Counted from the first letter of the stretch, positions 35,988 to 45,033 are shown. The stretch: 64,000 nt of DNA from Nitratireductor kimnyeongensis (GCF_019891395.1 NZ_CP078143.1:2803001-2867000), one strand, 5' to 3'. Made by a program: numbers and translations. The notes: generated by a model not told the origin, from the sequence alone.

Positions 35988-37466
35988 GTGGTTGATCACC
36001 AAGCCTCGTCAGAACCGTTCGTCTCGAAGCCGGAACTTTATTACGGAGGCGCCTGGCATGCTCCTATCAATGGAAAAACGTTCGAAACGATCAGCCCGGC
36101 CACAGGGGCAGTCATCGGCGAGGTGGCTGATGGCGATACCGATGATGTAGATGCTGCGGTAGCTGCCGCACGAGAGGGGTTTGCCGTGTGGCGCTCGGTG
36201 CCGCCTATGGAGCGCGCCGGCATCCTGCGCGAGATCGCGCAGGTCATCCGCGACAATGCGGACATGCTGAGTGAGATCGAGGCTGCGGATTCCGGCAACC
36301 CCGTCACAAAGGTCCGGGCCGATGTGATGCAGGGCGCGCAGCGGTTTGACTTCTTTGCGGGCCTCATCACCGAAATGAAGGGCGACACCATTCCGGGCAG
36401 AGAGGGGACACTCACGCTTACGCAGCGCGAGCCCCGGGGGGTCGTTGCCCGCATCGTTGCCTTCAATCATCCCTTCATGTTTACCTCCAGTCGTATGGCA
36501 GCGCCGCTGGCCGCCGGCAATGCCTGTATCGTCAAGCCGCCTGAACAGGCGCCGCTGTCCGGTGTGATCTTTGCAGAACTGGTCGGTGGCTTGCTGCCTG
36601 CCGGCGCGTTTACGATCTTGACGGGAGGGCGGGCCGTGGGGGAGGCGCTTTCCGCGCACAAGGGTGTCGCGATGGTCGGGTTGGTTGGCAGCGTTCCGAC
36701 CGGTAAGGCGGTCATGCGCGCAGCAGCGGATACGCTGAAGCCTGTGCTTTTGGAACTCGGTGGAAAGAACGCGCTGATCGCCTTTCCCGATGCCGACCCA
36801 GAGCGGGTTGCCGAGGCTCTGGCGGATGGCATGAATTTCACCTGGTGCGGCCAGAGCTGCGGTTCCACCAGCCGGGCTTTCCTCCATGCCGATATTCATG
36901 ACGCCGTATTGCAAAAACTGGCGGACAAGATCGCGGTGTACAAGCCTGGCATGCCAACAGATCCCAAAACCAGAATGGGCGCGTTGATAAACCGTGCTCA
37001 GTATGATCGCGTCATGTCTTATATCGATGGAGCGAAGGCTGAGGGTGCAAAGCTGTTTCTGGGCGGGGGGCATCCTTCCGAACCAGAGCTCGCCAATGGC
37101 TGTTTCATCGAGCCGACCGTTTTCACCAGTGTGACATCCGAAATGCGCATCGCGCAGGAAGAGATATTCGGCCCTGTCCTTTCGGTCTTCGACTGGACGG
37201 ACGAGGGGAGCATGCTGTCGCAGGTAAACGGTCTCGACTACGGGCTGACCTGTTCCATTTGGACCAATGATCTGGCGCGAGCCCATCGGGTGGCCGCCGC
37301 GGTTGAAGCGGGTTATGTGTGGGTGAATGATGTTTCGAAACATTTTCCCGGTGCGCCGTTCGGTGGATACAAGCAATCGGGATTGGGCCGCGAAGAGTCC
37401 TTGAGCGAACTCCTGGAATTCACGCAGGAAAAAACCATCCACGTCAATTTTTCCGGCGAACGGTGA
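35988..37466 (+). CDS. NAD(P)-dependent aldehyde dehydrogenase
   Basis: This 492-residue enzyme of the ALDH superfamily starts at GTG with GGAG seven bases upstream. Catalytic Cys291 lies in WCGQSCGSTSR, and the general-base Glu lies in LLELGGKNALIAF. The NAD region (FNHPF ... KPPEQAPLSG) and the C-terminal PFGGYKQSGLGRE are also present. Betaine-aldehyde- and benzaldehyde-type ALDHs are the closest by feel. Placed after a ThDP decarboxylase, it is the natural consumer of the aldehyde formed. The membrane protein gene follows after three bases. Confidence 0.88.
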   Translation: MVDHQASSEPFVSKPELYYGGAWHAPINGKTFETISPATGAVIGEVADGDTDDVDAAVAAAREGFAVWRSVPPMERAGILREIAQVIRDNADMLSEIEAADSGNPVTKVRADVMQGAQRFDFFAGLITEMKGDTIPGREGTLTLTQREPRGVVARIVAFNHPFMFTSSRMAAPLAAGNACIVKPPEQAPLSGVIFAELVGGLLPAGAFTILTGGRAVGEALSAHKGVAMVGLVGSVPTGKAVMRAAADTLKPVLLELGGKNALIAFPDADPERVAEALADGMNFTWCGQSCGSTSRAFLHADIHDAVLQKLADKIAVYKPGMPTDPKTRMGALINRAQYDRVMSYIDGAKAEGAKLFLGGGHPSEPELANGCFIEPTVFTSVTSEMRIAQEEIFGPVLSVFDWTDEGSMLSQVNGLDYGLTCSIWTNDLARAHRVAAAVEAGYVWVNDVSKHFPGAPFGGYKQSGLGREESLSELLEFTQEKTIHVNFSGER

Positions 37467-37469
37467 GAG

Positions 37470-38546
37470 ATGGAGGGTGGTCTGCGGTCCTGGTTCGCAC
37501 AGGTCAGGCATGTCGATTATCCGCGCACCCTTTTGGCGCTCTGCATCGGGGTCGCGGGCGCAGTCGTTTTCCTTTGGATCGAAGCGCCCATGCCCTGGAT
37601 GCTGGGTCCGCTCGCCGGTTGCCTGATCGCAAGCCTGTTGGGCGTTCCGCTTGCCGCCCCGACCGCTTTCCGTTCTCCCATGGCTGCCATGATCGGGGTG
37701 ATGCTCGGGTCAGGCTATGGGCCGCAATTGCTGGACTATGTGTTCAACTGGTGGGCGACCATCGCCGGCCTGCTGGCTTTCATGCTGGTGGCGGGAATGA
37801 TCTGTGTGGCATATTTCCGATTGGTCGCGCGGTATGATTTTCCTACCGCCTATTTCGCGGGCATGCCCGGCGGCGTCGTCGAAATGGTGCTTCTCGGCGA
37901 AAACAGCGGGGCCGACCTGCGCCGGGTCGCACTGGTTCATGCCGGGCGCATCGTTTTTACCGTATTTTCGATCCCGTTCATCGTGCAATGGGTGGAAGGG
38001 GGGCAGATCGTCCGCTCCGCAGCCGCTTCGGTCTCTCTTCTGGACATGCATGCTGGGTCCCTGTTCTGGTTGCTGACGACATTTTCCGGCGGCCTGATGC
38101 TCGGTCGCCTCATCAACCTGCCCGCGCGCTATCTTCTGGGACCGCTGATCGTCAGCGTTGCCGTCCATATGAGCGGCTTGTCGACATTCAAACCGCCCTG
38201 GGAGCTGGTCGCCGTGGCGCAATTGGTTCTCGGTTCGGTGATCGGCTGCCGTTTTGCTGGAAGCAGGACTAGAGATATCCTGCAGATATTCCTTGTCTCG
38301 CTGGGTTCCTGTTTCCTGATGATCCTGTTGAGTTGTGCCTTTGCCTTTGGCGTTTCCCATCTCACCCAATACACATTGACGGAGCTGCTTCTGGCTTACT
38401 CTCCTGGAGGGCTTGCCGAAATGGGGGTTCTGGCCCTGGCGCTGCAGCTGGACGTGGCTTTGGTGTCGACACATCACGTCCTGCGCATATTTCTGGTCGT
38501 GATAGGCGCTAGGGCACTGATGCCATTATTCGGGATAAAAAAATAA
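37470..38546 (+). CDS. AbrB-family membrane protein (putative transporter)
   Basis: This 358-residue polytopic inner-membrane protein has about nine or ten hydrophobic segments and an internal duplication. Both halves carry the family pattern PWMLGPLAGCL / RYLLGPLIVSV followed by a G-rich loop and a MPGGVVEM / SPGGLAEM motif. The family (AbrB duplication, once called ammonia monooxygenase-like) is linked to transport and stands next to carboxylate catabolism genes in many proteobacteria. It lies three bases after the aldehyde dehydrogenase, so it probably serves uptake or export of the cluster's substrate. The substrate is unknown. Confidence 0.8.
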   Translation: MEGGLRSWFAQVRHVDYPRTLLALCIGVAGAVVFLWIEAPMPWMLGPLAGCLIASLLGVPLAAPTAFRSPMAAMIGVMLGSGYGPQLLDYVFNWWATIAGLLAFMLVAGMICVAYFRLVARYDFPTAYFAGMPGGVVEMVLLGENSGADLRRVALVHAGRIVFTVFSIPFIVQWVEGGQIVRSAAASVSLLDMHAGSLFWLLTTFSGGLMLGRLINLPARYLLGPLIVSVAVHMSGLSTFKPPWELVAVAQLVLGSVIGCRFAGSRTRDILQIFLVSLGSCFLMILLSCAFAFGVSHLTQYTLTELLLAYSPGGLAEMGVLALALQLDVALVSTHHVLRIFLVVIGARALMPLFGIKK

Positions 38547-38650
38547 CAAGAGAACCAAAATCAAAAATCGAAAAATTATAATAATACATATATATCAATG
38601 CGATATTCAAAAATATGAGAGAGAGATAGCGCTTAACTCCATAATTTGAA

Positions 38651-38669
38651 AATCTCATAATAAGAGAAT
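38651..38669. promoter_or_regulatory. IclR-type palindrome before the 38763 operon
   Basis: AATCTCATAATAAGAGAAT carries both arms (AATCTCAT and AGAGAAT). It ends 14 bases before a TTGACG -35 box in an A+T-rich stretch. Confidence 0.65.
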
Positions 38670-38683
38670 TTTTTGATATTTGC

Positions 38684-38712
38684 TTGACGGATGCACCAGG
38701 AAGGGTGCTAAT
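38684..38712 (+). promoter_or_regulatory. Candidate promoter for the 38763 operon
   Basis: TTGACG at 38684-38689 and GCTAAT at 38707-38712 are 17 bases apart, downstream of the palindrome and 50 bases before the start codon. Confidence 0.5.
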
Positions 38713-38762
38713 TGGGTCGTAGGGCGCAGGAGGGGCCGCCCGACACAATTGGGGAGGAGAAC

Positions 38763-39800
38763 ATGGCGTTTGCATTAAGGCTGCCGGGTCTATCAGGTCT
38801 AATGGGAGCAATGCTGATTGGGGCCGTCGGTACGGCTCCAAGTCACGCTGAGGAGACGGTCGAGGCATTTTACCAGGGCAAGACGATCGATATGATCATC
38901 GGATACTCTTCCGGCGGTGGATATGATCGGTATGCGCGTCTGGTCGCCAGGCATCTCGGACAATACATTCCAGGCAATCCGGAGATCGTGCCCCGCAACA
39001 TGCCCGGCGCGTCCAGTCGACTTGCCGCTGGCTATATCTACAACGTTGCACCACAGGATGGCACGGTTCTCGGCACCGCGGACCAGTCGCTTTCGGTGGC
39101 GCAGGCGATGGGAGAGTCGCTCGAACTCGATGCAAGCGCGTTCGGCTACATTGGCAGTCCCACGATGGAAAACAACGTCCTTCTCACTTGGCATACTTCT
39201 AAAGTTTCGTCAGTCGATGAGGCCAAGCAGATCGCTATCCCTATCGGAGCAACAGGTGGTTCCACCTCTTCGCAATATCCATCGATCATGAACGCGTTGC
39301 TGGGGACGAAGTTTGAGATCGTAAGCGGATATCCTGGCGGCAATGATATAAACTACGCAATGGAAACGGGGGAAGTCGATGGGCGCGGGAGTGTAAACTG
39401 GGCCTCGTTGAAACCACTCGGGTGGTACGAGGAGGGCCTCATCAACGTGCTAGTGCAGATCGGTCTTCAGCGGGAGGCAGATCTTCCCGATGTACCATTG
39501 CTTTATGAGTTGGCATCGACGGACGAAGATGAACAGCTGTTGCGGCTGCTGTCTGCCCCGACAGCCATGGGTCGGCCGATTTTTACTACGCCTAATGTTC
39601 CGGAAGAGCGTCTGCAGGCCCTTCGCAAGGCGTTTGACGAGATGGTGGCAGACCCAGCCTTTGTCCAAGCCGCTGCGGATGAGGGACTTTCCGTCATACC
39701 GTTGTCTGGCGAGCACCTGCAGAAAACCGTCAATGAAATTCTGGCAACCAAGCCAGAAGTGGCTGCTCGTTTGAGCGCATTCATCGGCGTATCGGACTAA
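38763..39800 (+). CDS. Bug/TctC-type periplasmic binding protein 3
   Basis: This 345-residue protein starts at an ATG behind GGGGAGGAG. It has a signal peptide of about 28 residues (SHA cut) and the Bug loop IGYSSGGGYDRYARL, a variant of the VGFGPGGGYDLYARL in the other two copies. The ligand is presumably a carboxylate. It is followed by the second class II aldolase gene (62 bases) and the TctA-TctB permease gene, so of the three Bug proteins this is the likely cognate partner of the permease. Confidence 0.85.
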   Translation: MAFALRLPGLSGLMGAMLIGAVGTAPSHAEETVEAFYQGKTIDMIIGYSSGGGYDRYARLVARHLGQYIPGNPEIVPRNMPGASSRLAAGYIYNVAPQDGTVLGTADQSLSVAQAMGESLELDASAFGYIGSPTMENNVLLTWHTSKVSSVDEAKQIAIPIGATGGSTSSQYPSIMNALLGTKFEIVSGYPGGNDINYAMETGEVDGRGSVNWASLKPLGWYEEGLINVLVQIGLQREADLPDVPLLYELASTDEDEQLLRLLSAPTAMGRPIFTTPNVPEERLQALRKAFDEMVADPAFVQAAADEGLSVIPLSGEHLQKTVNEILATKPEVAARLSAFIGVSD

Positions 39801-39862
39801 CCATGAACCAGGGTGTGCCGCGCTGCGCGCCCTGTCCTTCGGCATAGCGAGCATGTTTCATC

Positions 39863-40615
39863 ATGGATCACGACCCTCACGCCATTCTGGCCGAACAAAT
39901 TGCTGCGGCGACCCGAATGCTCGTCGCTCAAGGCATACTTGATTACAGCGGCCATATCAGCGCGCGCATGCCGGACGGCGAGCATTTTATGATTCAGTCG
40001 GCTTCAGACTCGCGCGGCGAACTTGATCCGTCACGGCTGCTTGTTGTTGATATGGATGGCAAAGTCATTCACGGTGATCTGAAGCCACCACTCGAATTGG
40101 CGTTGCACACGGAAATACTCCGCGCCCGGCCTGATGTGGGAGCGGTATTGCATTGCCACATGGAGTTGGCGATCACCTTCACCTTGATGAAGGGCATCCA
40201 GCTGAAACCAATGCGGGCGCGAGCGGTTCGCTGGGCCTCAGGCATACCGACGCACCCTGATCCGAGCCTCATAACCACAAGCGAACAGGGCACCGCCTTG
40301 GCGGGGACGCTTGGACAGCACAATGCCGCGCTGATCCGCGCGCATGGACTGGCGATGACGGCTGAAACGGTGCCGGCACTGTTTGTGGATGCGGTACACT
40401 TTCTTGAAAATGCTAAGCAGCACATGATGGTCCTGCAGGCGGGGCAGGAACCGATGCCGCTCACCGCTGAAGAGATTGCGCAAATATCGAGTCCAAGAGG
40501 CTTTCACGTCGCCAAATTGTGGAACTTCTACATTCGCCAGGCGCAATCCGGAAATCTCATACCTCAGTCCTGGAGTACCAGTCTCCAGGACGCTGCATCG
40601 GGACATCGGGAATAG
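39863..40615 (+). CDS. Class II aldolase/adducin family protein 2
   Basis: This 250-residue relative of the 32239 protein has metal ligands in VLHCHMELA (HxH) and IRAHGLAM. It lacks a signal peptide and is predicted cytosolic. The two copies differ enough to suggest separate steps, for example decarboxylation of two ring-hydroxylated acids, but neither substrate can be read. It lies between Bug protein 3 and the permease, 12 bases before the latter, in one operon. Confidence 0.82.
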   Translation: MDHDPHAILAEQIAAATRMLVAQGILDYSGHISARMPDGEHFMIQSASDSRGELDPSRLLVVDMDGKVIHGDLKPPLELALHTEILRARPDVGAVLHCHMELAITFTLMKGIQLKPMRARAVRWASGIPTHPDPSLITTSEQGTALAGTLGQHNAALIRAHGLAMTAETVPALFVDAVHFLENAKQHMMVLQAGQEPMPLTAEEIAQISSPRGFHVAKLWNFYIRQAQSGNLIPQSWSTSLQDAASGHRE

Positions 40616-40627
40616 GACGTTCAAACT

Positions 40628-42676
40628 ATGGATATCAGTGTTCTCGGCGCGGCGAGCGACGCCATCATAGGGCTCGCAGACCCGTTTCGACTTTTCATGT
40701 TGGGTTGCGGCGTCTTGTTTGGCCTGTTCCTCGGTATTGTTCCCGGGATCGGTGGGTTAGCAGGCATGGCGCTGCTGCTTCCTTTTACGTTCACGATGGA
40801 CTCCTATGCGGCCTTTGCCATGCTGCTTGGAATGTCCGCGGTCACTGGCACAAGTGATACGATCCCTGCCGTGCTTTTTGGCGTCCCTGGCACGGCCGGT
40901 GCTCAGGCGACCGTGATGGACGGCAACCCCATGGCCAAAAAGGGCGAGGCCGGACGGGCGCTGAGTGCGGCTTTCACATCGTCTCTTTTCGGAGGGCTGG
41001 TGGGGGCGCTGCTGCTTGCCCTGACCGTGCCGGTGTTGCGTCCCTTCATGCTCTATATCGGATCACCGGAGCTCCTTGGCTTCTCCGTGTTCGGCATCGC
41101 CATGGTGGCAGTTCTGTCAGGATCCGCACCGTTGCGAGGGCTGGTAGCAGCCGGTATCGGCGTCATGATTTCCATGATCGGCGCCGACCCGCAAACAGGC
41201 ACGCTGCGCTATACGATGGGCAGTTTCTATCTCTGGGACGGGTTGCCGATCGTGCCGCTCGTCCTTGGCCTTTTTGCTTTACCCGAACTTGCAGATCTCG
41301 CGATCAAGCGGTCCGCCATCGCTTCGGAGACGAAGTACGATACCCGCAAAGGGATGTCCGAGGGGTTCCATGATGCCCTCAAGAACTGGTGGCTTGTTCT
41401 GCGTGGAGGCGGGCTGGGCGCGGGTGTTGGCGCCATACCGGGTCTTGGCTCTTCGGTTGTCGATTGGATCGCCTATGGCTGGGCCTTCCAGTCCACAAAG
41501 GATGCTGACAAGACCTTCGGCAAAGGTGATGTTCGCGGTGTCATCGCCCCTGAGGCCGCCAACAACGCCATCACTGCGGGATCTCTCGTTCCGACGATCG
41601 CCTTCGGTGTGCCTGGTTCGGCATCGATGGCCATCCTGCTCAGCGTTTTCCTGATCCATGGCCTTGTGCCCGGGCCCGAAATGCTGACAACCAATCTCGA
41701 CGTCACCTATTCGATGGTCTGGTCAATTGCCATTGCCAACATCTTGGGTGCCGGTCTTTGCTTTTTGTTTTCAGGGCAATTGGCGAAGATCGCGGTCCTC
41801 CGCTACACGCTGATCCTCCCGGCGGTCCTCATCTTCGTCTATGTCGGAGCTTTCCAATCCTCGCGCAATTGGGGCGACCTTTACGCGCTCTTGATCTTTG
41901 CGGTTGTCGGTTGGGTTATGAAGCAATTGCGCTGGCCGCGGCCGCCGCTGGTTCTCGGCTTTGTGCTCGGGGCCCTTATTGAGCGCTATATGTTCATCTC
42001 GACCACGCGGTATGGGTTTGAGTGGATGCTGCGCCCGCTTGTCATCGTGCTTTTCACCATGGCGGCGATCATTCTGGCCGGACCTCTCATCCGTCATATC
42101 CGTGCGCTAGGCGGCTTCAAGGGCATTGTCAGCTATATCGGGGCTCCGCGGCTTGAATGGTCCGATTTGCTTTACTTGGGCGTATTGGCATTGGCAGGTG
42201 TCATGGTGGTCGAAGCGCTGCAATGGCCCTGGGGTGCCAAGGTCGGCCCGCTGAGTGTCGGCATAATGACACTGAGTTTCTGTGTGTTCAGTTTCCTCAA
42301 CCAGGTCTTCACCCGGTCAGTACAGCAGGCACGGGCAGAAGCCGGAGAAATTCGGCATGAAGTGCACATGGATACGGCCGTCGATCATGGCGATGCCACG
42401 TTGAAAATCGTCGCTATACGCGCGGCAAGGTTTTTCGCCTTTCTTGTCCTTTTCATCGCAATGATGGCGCTGGTCGGCCTGATCCCGACGGTTCCACTTT
42501 TCGTCGCGGTTTTCATGCGCATCGAAGGGCGCGAAAAGTGGCGGTTGATCGCTGGATATGCCGTCACACTCACACTGATTGTGTACCTGGTGTTCGACCA
42601 GCTGTTGCGCATTCCCTGGCCGCAAACATTCCTGGGTCAGTGGTTCCCCGCAATGACAATCATACCCTCGGTTTAA
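40628..42676 (+). CDS. Fused TctA-TctB permease of a tripartite carboxylate transporter
   Basis: This 682-residue membrane protein carries a full TctA unit at residues about 20-490: GIVPGIGGLAGMALLLPFTF, GVPGTAGAQATVMDG and the mirrored GAIPGLGSSVVDWIAYG, the two re-entrant half-sites. Four more hydrophobic segments at about 515-675 have the look of the small TctB subunit. TctA is normally about 500 residues and TctB a separate gene; no separate tctB is present, so this is a fusion. It imports a carboxylate with a Bug protein, most probably the one at 38763. A 9-bp hairpin follows the stop. Confidence 0.88.
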   Translation: MDISVLGAASDAIIGLADPFRLFMLGCGVLFGLFLGIVPGIGGLAGMALLLPFTFTMDSYAAFAMLLGMSAVTGTSDTIPAVLFGVPGTAGAQATVMDGNPMAKKGEAGRALSAAFTSSLFGGLVGALLLALTVPVLRPFMLYIGSPELLGFSVFGIAMVAVLSGSAPLRGLVAAGIGVMISMIGADPQTGTLRYTMGSFYLWDGLPIVPLVLGLFALPELADLAIKRSAIASETKYDTRKGMSEGFHDALKNWWLVLRGGGLGAGVGAIPGLGSSVVDWIAYGWAFQSTKDADKTFGKGDVRGVIAPEAANNAITAGSLVPTIAFGVPGSASMAILLSVFLIHGLVPGPEMLTTNLDVTYSMVWSIAIANILGAGLCFLFSGQLAKIAVLRYTLILPAVLIFVYVGAFQSSRNWGDLYALLIFAVVGWVMKQLRWPRPPLVLGFVLGALIERYMFISTTRYGFEWMLRPLVIVLFTMAAIILAGPLIRHIRALGGFKGIVSYIGAPRLEWSDLLYLGVLALAGVMVVEALQWPWGAKVGPLSVGIMTLSFCVFSFLNQVFTRSVQQARAEAGEIRHEVHMDTAVDHGDATLKIVAIRAARFFAFLVLFIAMMALVGLIPTVPLFVAVFMRIEGREKWRLIAGYAVTLTLIVYLVFDQLLRIPWPQTFLGQWFPAMTIIPSV

Positions 42677-42678
42677 TC

Positions 42679-42701
42679 GGATGCAGGGTGAGCCTGCATC
42701 C
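42679..42701 (+). terminator. Stem-loop after the TctAB gene
   Basis: GGATGCAGG-GTGAG-CCTGCATCC is a perfect 9-bp stem three bases after the stop. The tail is not a clear T run, so it may be a weak terminator or a stabilising hairpin before the amidohydrolase gene. Confidence 0.55.
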
Positions 42702-42778
42702 ACAATTCCTCAAATACTCGGCGCCAAATTTGGCTGCCGAACCGGAACGTCAGTCCAAAAAAAAAGAGAGAGCGAGAG

Positions 42779-43792
42779 ATGCAGTATATCGATGCCTTCA
42801 ATCATTTCTTCCCGAAGCCGCTTTGGGACAAAATTCAGACCTTTGAAGGGGCGGGCAAAAATATTGGCAAGCGCATGCAGAACATCCCCTGCATCTTCGA
42901 TCTGGAGGAGCGTTTCAGAGTCATCGAGCCTTTCGAGAATTATCGGCAGATCCTGAGTTTGGGGATGCCGCCCATCGAGCAGATGGGCACGCCGGACAAG
43001 ACGCCTGAGCTTGCACGCCTGGGCAATGAAGGGTTTGCCGAACTTGTCAGCAAGCACCCCAGACATTTTCCAGGTTATCTCGCGGCGTTGCCGATGAACA
43101 ATCCGGATGCTGCCGTGGTTGAACTGGAACGCGTGTTCTCAGCCAATGATGGTGCGGTCGGCGTTCAGATTCACACGAACGTCAACGGTGCGCCACTCGA
43201 TGACGAGCAGTTTTTTCCGATTTTCGAAACGGCGGCCAAGTATGATCGGCCCGTGTTCCTGCATCCTTCGCGCGGCGAAGAAATGCCGGATTATCTCACG
43301 GAATCCAAGTCTCGCTACGAAATCTGGTGGACGTTCGGATGGCCCTATGAGACGAGCGCGGCAATGGCGCGGATCGCCCTTTCCGGCATGATGGACAAAT
43401 TGCCGGGGCTGAAGGTTCTCGCTCATCATCTGGGTGCCATGGTTCCCTTTTTCGAAGGCCGCGTCGGGCCGGGACAGGATCAACTCGGGAAGCGCACATC
43501 GACCGAGGATCTTTCGCACGTGTTGAAAGGGCTGAAGAAGCGCCCGTTCGACTATTTCAAGGATTTCTACGCCGACACAGCGGTATTTGGTTCACGTGCA
43601 GCCACCGTCTGCGGGTTGGAATTCTATGGCGTGGACAAGGTGCTGTTTGCATCTGACAGTCCGTTCGACCCTGAAAAAGGTCCGGGCTATATCCGTGATA
43701 CGATTGCGGTCTTGAAGTCTCTGGACCTGCCGCAGGAGGACATGGAGAAAATCTGTTACAAGAACGCCCAAAAACTGTTCCGCATTGATTGA
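42779..43792 (+). CDS. ACMSD-like amidohydrolase/decarboxylase with altered HxH motif
   Basis: This 337-residue protein has the amidohydrolase-2 fold, related to ACMSD, gamma-resorcylate and 5-carboxyvanillate decarboxylases. The usual N-terminal DxHxH metal motif reads DAFNH, so Phe7 stands where the first His should be and only His9 is kept. The other ligands look present: His near 161 (VFLHPSRG), His-His near 214-215 (LAHHLGAMV) and Asp near 292 (FASDSPFD). A non-oxidative decarboxylation or hydrolysis is plausible. It has a purine-rich ribosome site and lies 130 bases before the pcaC-like gene. Confidence 0.78.
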   Translation: MQYIDAFNHFFPKPLWDKIQTFEGAGKNIGKRMQNIPCIFDLEERFRVIEPFENYRQILSLGMPPIEQMGTPDKTPELARLGNEGFAELVSKHPRHFPGYLAALPMNNPDAAVVELERVFSANDGAVGVQIHTNVNGAPLDDEQFFPIFETAAKYDRPVFLHPSRGEEMPDYLTESKSRYEIWWTFGWPYETSAAMARIALSGMMDKLPGLKVLAHHLGAMVPFFEGRVGPGQDQLGKRTSTEDLSHVLKGLKKRPFDYFKDFYADTAVFGSRAATVCGLEFYGVDKVLFASDSPFDPEKGPGYIRDTIAVLKSLDLPQEDMEKICYKNAQKLFRID

Positions 43793-43922
43793 TGCCGTCC
43801 GCCCTCGCTTTGCGGGGGCGGAAACGGTTCTGCTCCAGAGGTGGCACTGGGTCTATCGCAATGGCGCCAACGCTGGATGTTCTCTCGGCAGGGCGGAAGA
43901 CGATTTGGGAAAGGATGCTGTG

Positions 43923-44306
43923 ATGAGTGAAAGGTATGACAGGGGCATGAAAGTGCGCCGCGAGGTGCTCGGAGACGCCCATGTGGATCGGGCGGAGGCC
44001 GCCAAGACCCCATTTGATCAGTCGTTTCAGTCGCTGATCACCGAGGGCGCCTGGGGCACGGTGTGGGCGTCCGACCGCCTTACCCGTCGTGAGCGGTCCA
44101 TGCTGACCGTCGCACTTCTTGCAGCGACTGGCAATTTCGAGGAAATTCCAATGCATATACGCGCCACGGCCCGCACGGGAGCCTCCAGGGAGGATATTGC
44201 CGAAGCACTGCAACATGTGGCCATTTATGCCGGTGTGCCAAAGGCCAACCACGCCCTCAAGCTTGCCAAACAAACTTACGCGGAAATGGAGGAGAATGAC
44301 GAATGA
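43923..44306 (+). CDS. pcaC: 4-carboxymuconolactone decarboxylase
   Basis: This 127-residue protein is of the carboxymuconolactone decarboxylase family, with RREVLGDAHVDRA at its N terminus and the LLAATGNFEEIPMHIRAT helix typical of PcaC. It decarboxylates 4-carboxymuconolactone to beta-ketoadipate enol-lactone. The frame opens at 43785, but the ATG at 43923, behind GAAAGGA, gives the family N terminus. Its stop overlaps the pcaH start by four bases, so it begins the compact pcaCHGB unit. Confidence 0.92.
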   Translation: MSERYDRGMKVRREVLGDAHVDRAEAAKTPFDQSFQSLITEGAWGTVWASDRLTRRERSMLTVALLAATGNFEEIPMHIRATARTGASREDIAEALQHVAIYAGVPKANHALKLAKQTYAEMEENDE

Positions 44307-45031
44307 GGGATCTCGGACCACTCATCCCGCGCAATCATTCGGTTCATCCGGCAGCTTATGCTGAGGACTACAAGACAAGCGTGACGCGCTCGCCCAATCT
44401 GCCGCTTCTTTCGATGGAGAGCACACCCTCGGAGGAAACCGGTCCTGTTTTCGGGGCGGAACTGATCGGTGAGCTGGACAACAACCTCATCCTCAACTGG
44501 TCCAAGGGGCTTGCCCCCGCCGTGGGTGAGCGCATTCTCGTGCATGGCCATGTGCTGGACGAGAATTGCCGGCCGGTTCCAAATGCGCTTGTCGAAATTT
44601 GGCAGGCCAATGCCGGTGGCCGCTACAGGCATGTCAAGGATACCTATTTTGCCCCGCTCGACCCGAATTTCGGTGGCTGTGGCCGCACGCTTACGGACGA
44701 GGGCGGCTACTATGAATTCCTGACGATCCGGCCAGGCGCGTATCCTTGGCCGAACCGCGCCAATGATTGGCGACCCATGCATATCCACTTCTCGATCTTT
44801 GGACACAGTTTCGGCCAGCGCCTCGTCACACAGATGTATTTTGAGGGCGACCCATTGATCGCTCATTGCCCGATTGCCGCTACCGTCAAGGAGCGCAGTC
44901 ATCTGGATCGCCTGGTGGCACCGCTGGATCTTTCGAAATCGCGCCCGCTGGATTACCTCGCCTACAAGTTCGATATCGTGTTGCGTGGTCGTCGGCAGAC
45001 AATGTTTGAAAACAAGCTGGAGGGCATGTGA
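44303..45031 (+). CDS. pcaH: Protocatechuate 3,4-dioxygenase beta subunit
   Basis: This 242-residue subunit contains the non-haem Fe(III) site. The Tyr and His ligand region is visible in RPGAYPWPN and WRPMHIHFSIFG, preceded by ALVEIWQANAGGRY and DPNFGGCGRTLTDEGGY. With PcaG it performs intradiol cleavage of protocatechuate to 3-carboxy-cis,cis-muconate. It is coupled by a four-base overlap to pcaC and lies two bases before pcaG. All recognisable ligands are present, so it is expected to be active. Confidence 0.96.
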   Translation: MRDLGPLIPRNHSVHPAAYAEDYKTSVTRSPNLPLLSMESTPSEETGPVFGAELIGELDNNLILNWSKGLAPAVGERILVHGHVLDENCRPVPNALVEIWQANAGGRYRHVKDTYFAPLDPNFGGCGRTLTDEGGYYEFLTIRPGAYPWPNRANDWRPMHIHFSIFGHSFGQRLVTQMYFEGDPLIAHCPIAATVKERSHLDRLVAPLDLSKSRPLDYLAYKFDIVLRGRRQTMFENKLEGM

Positions 45032-45033
45032 TC

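Noticed and set aside
36009..37511. A 500-codon antisense frame over the aldehyde dehydrogenase gene
   Set aside because: The ALDH has its catalytic Cys and Glu and a normal length; the antisense frame has no known motif.
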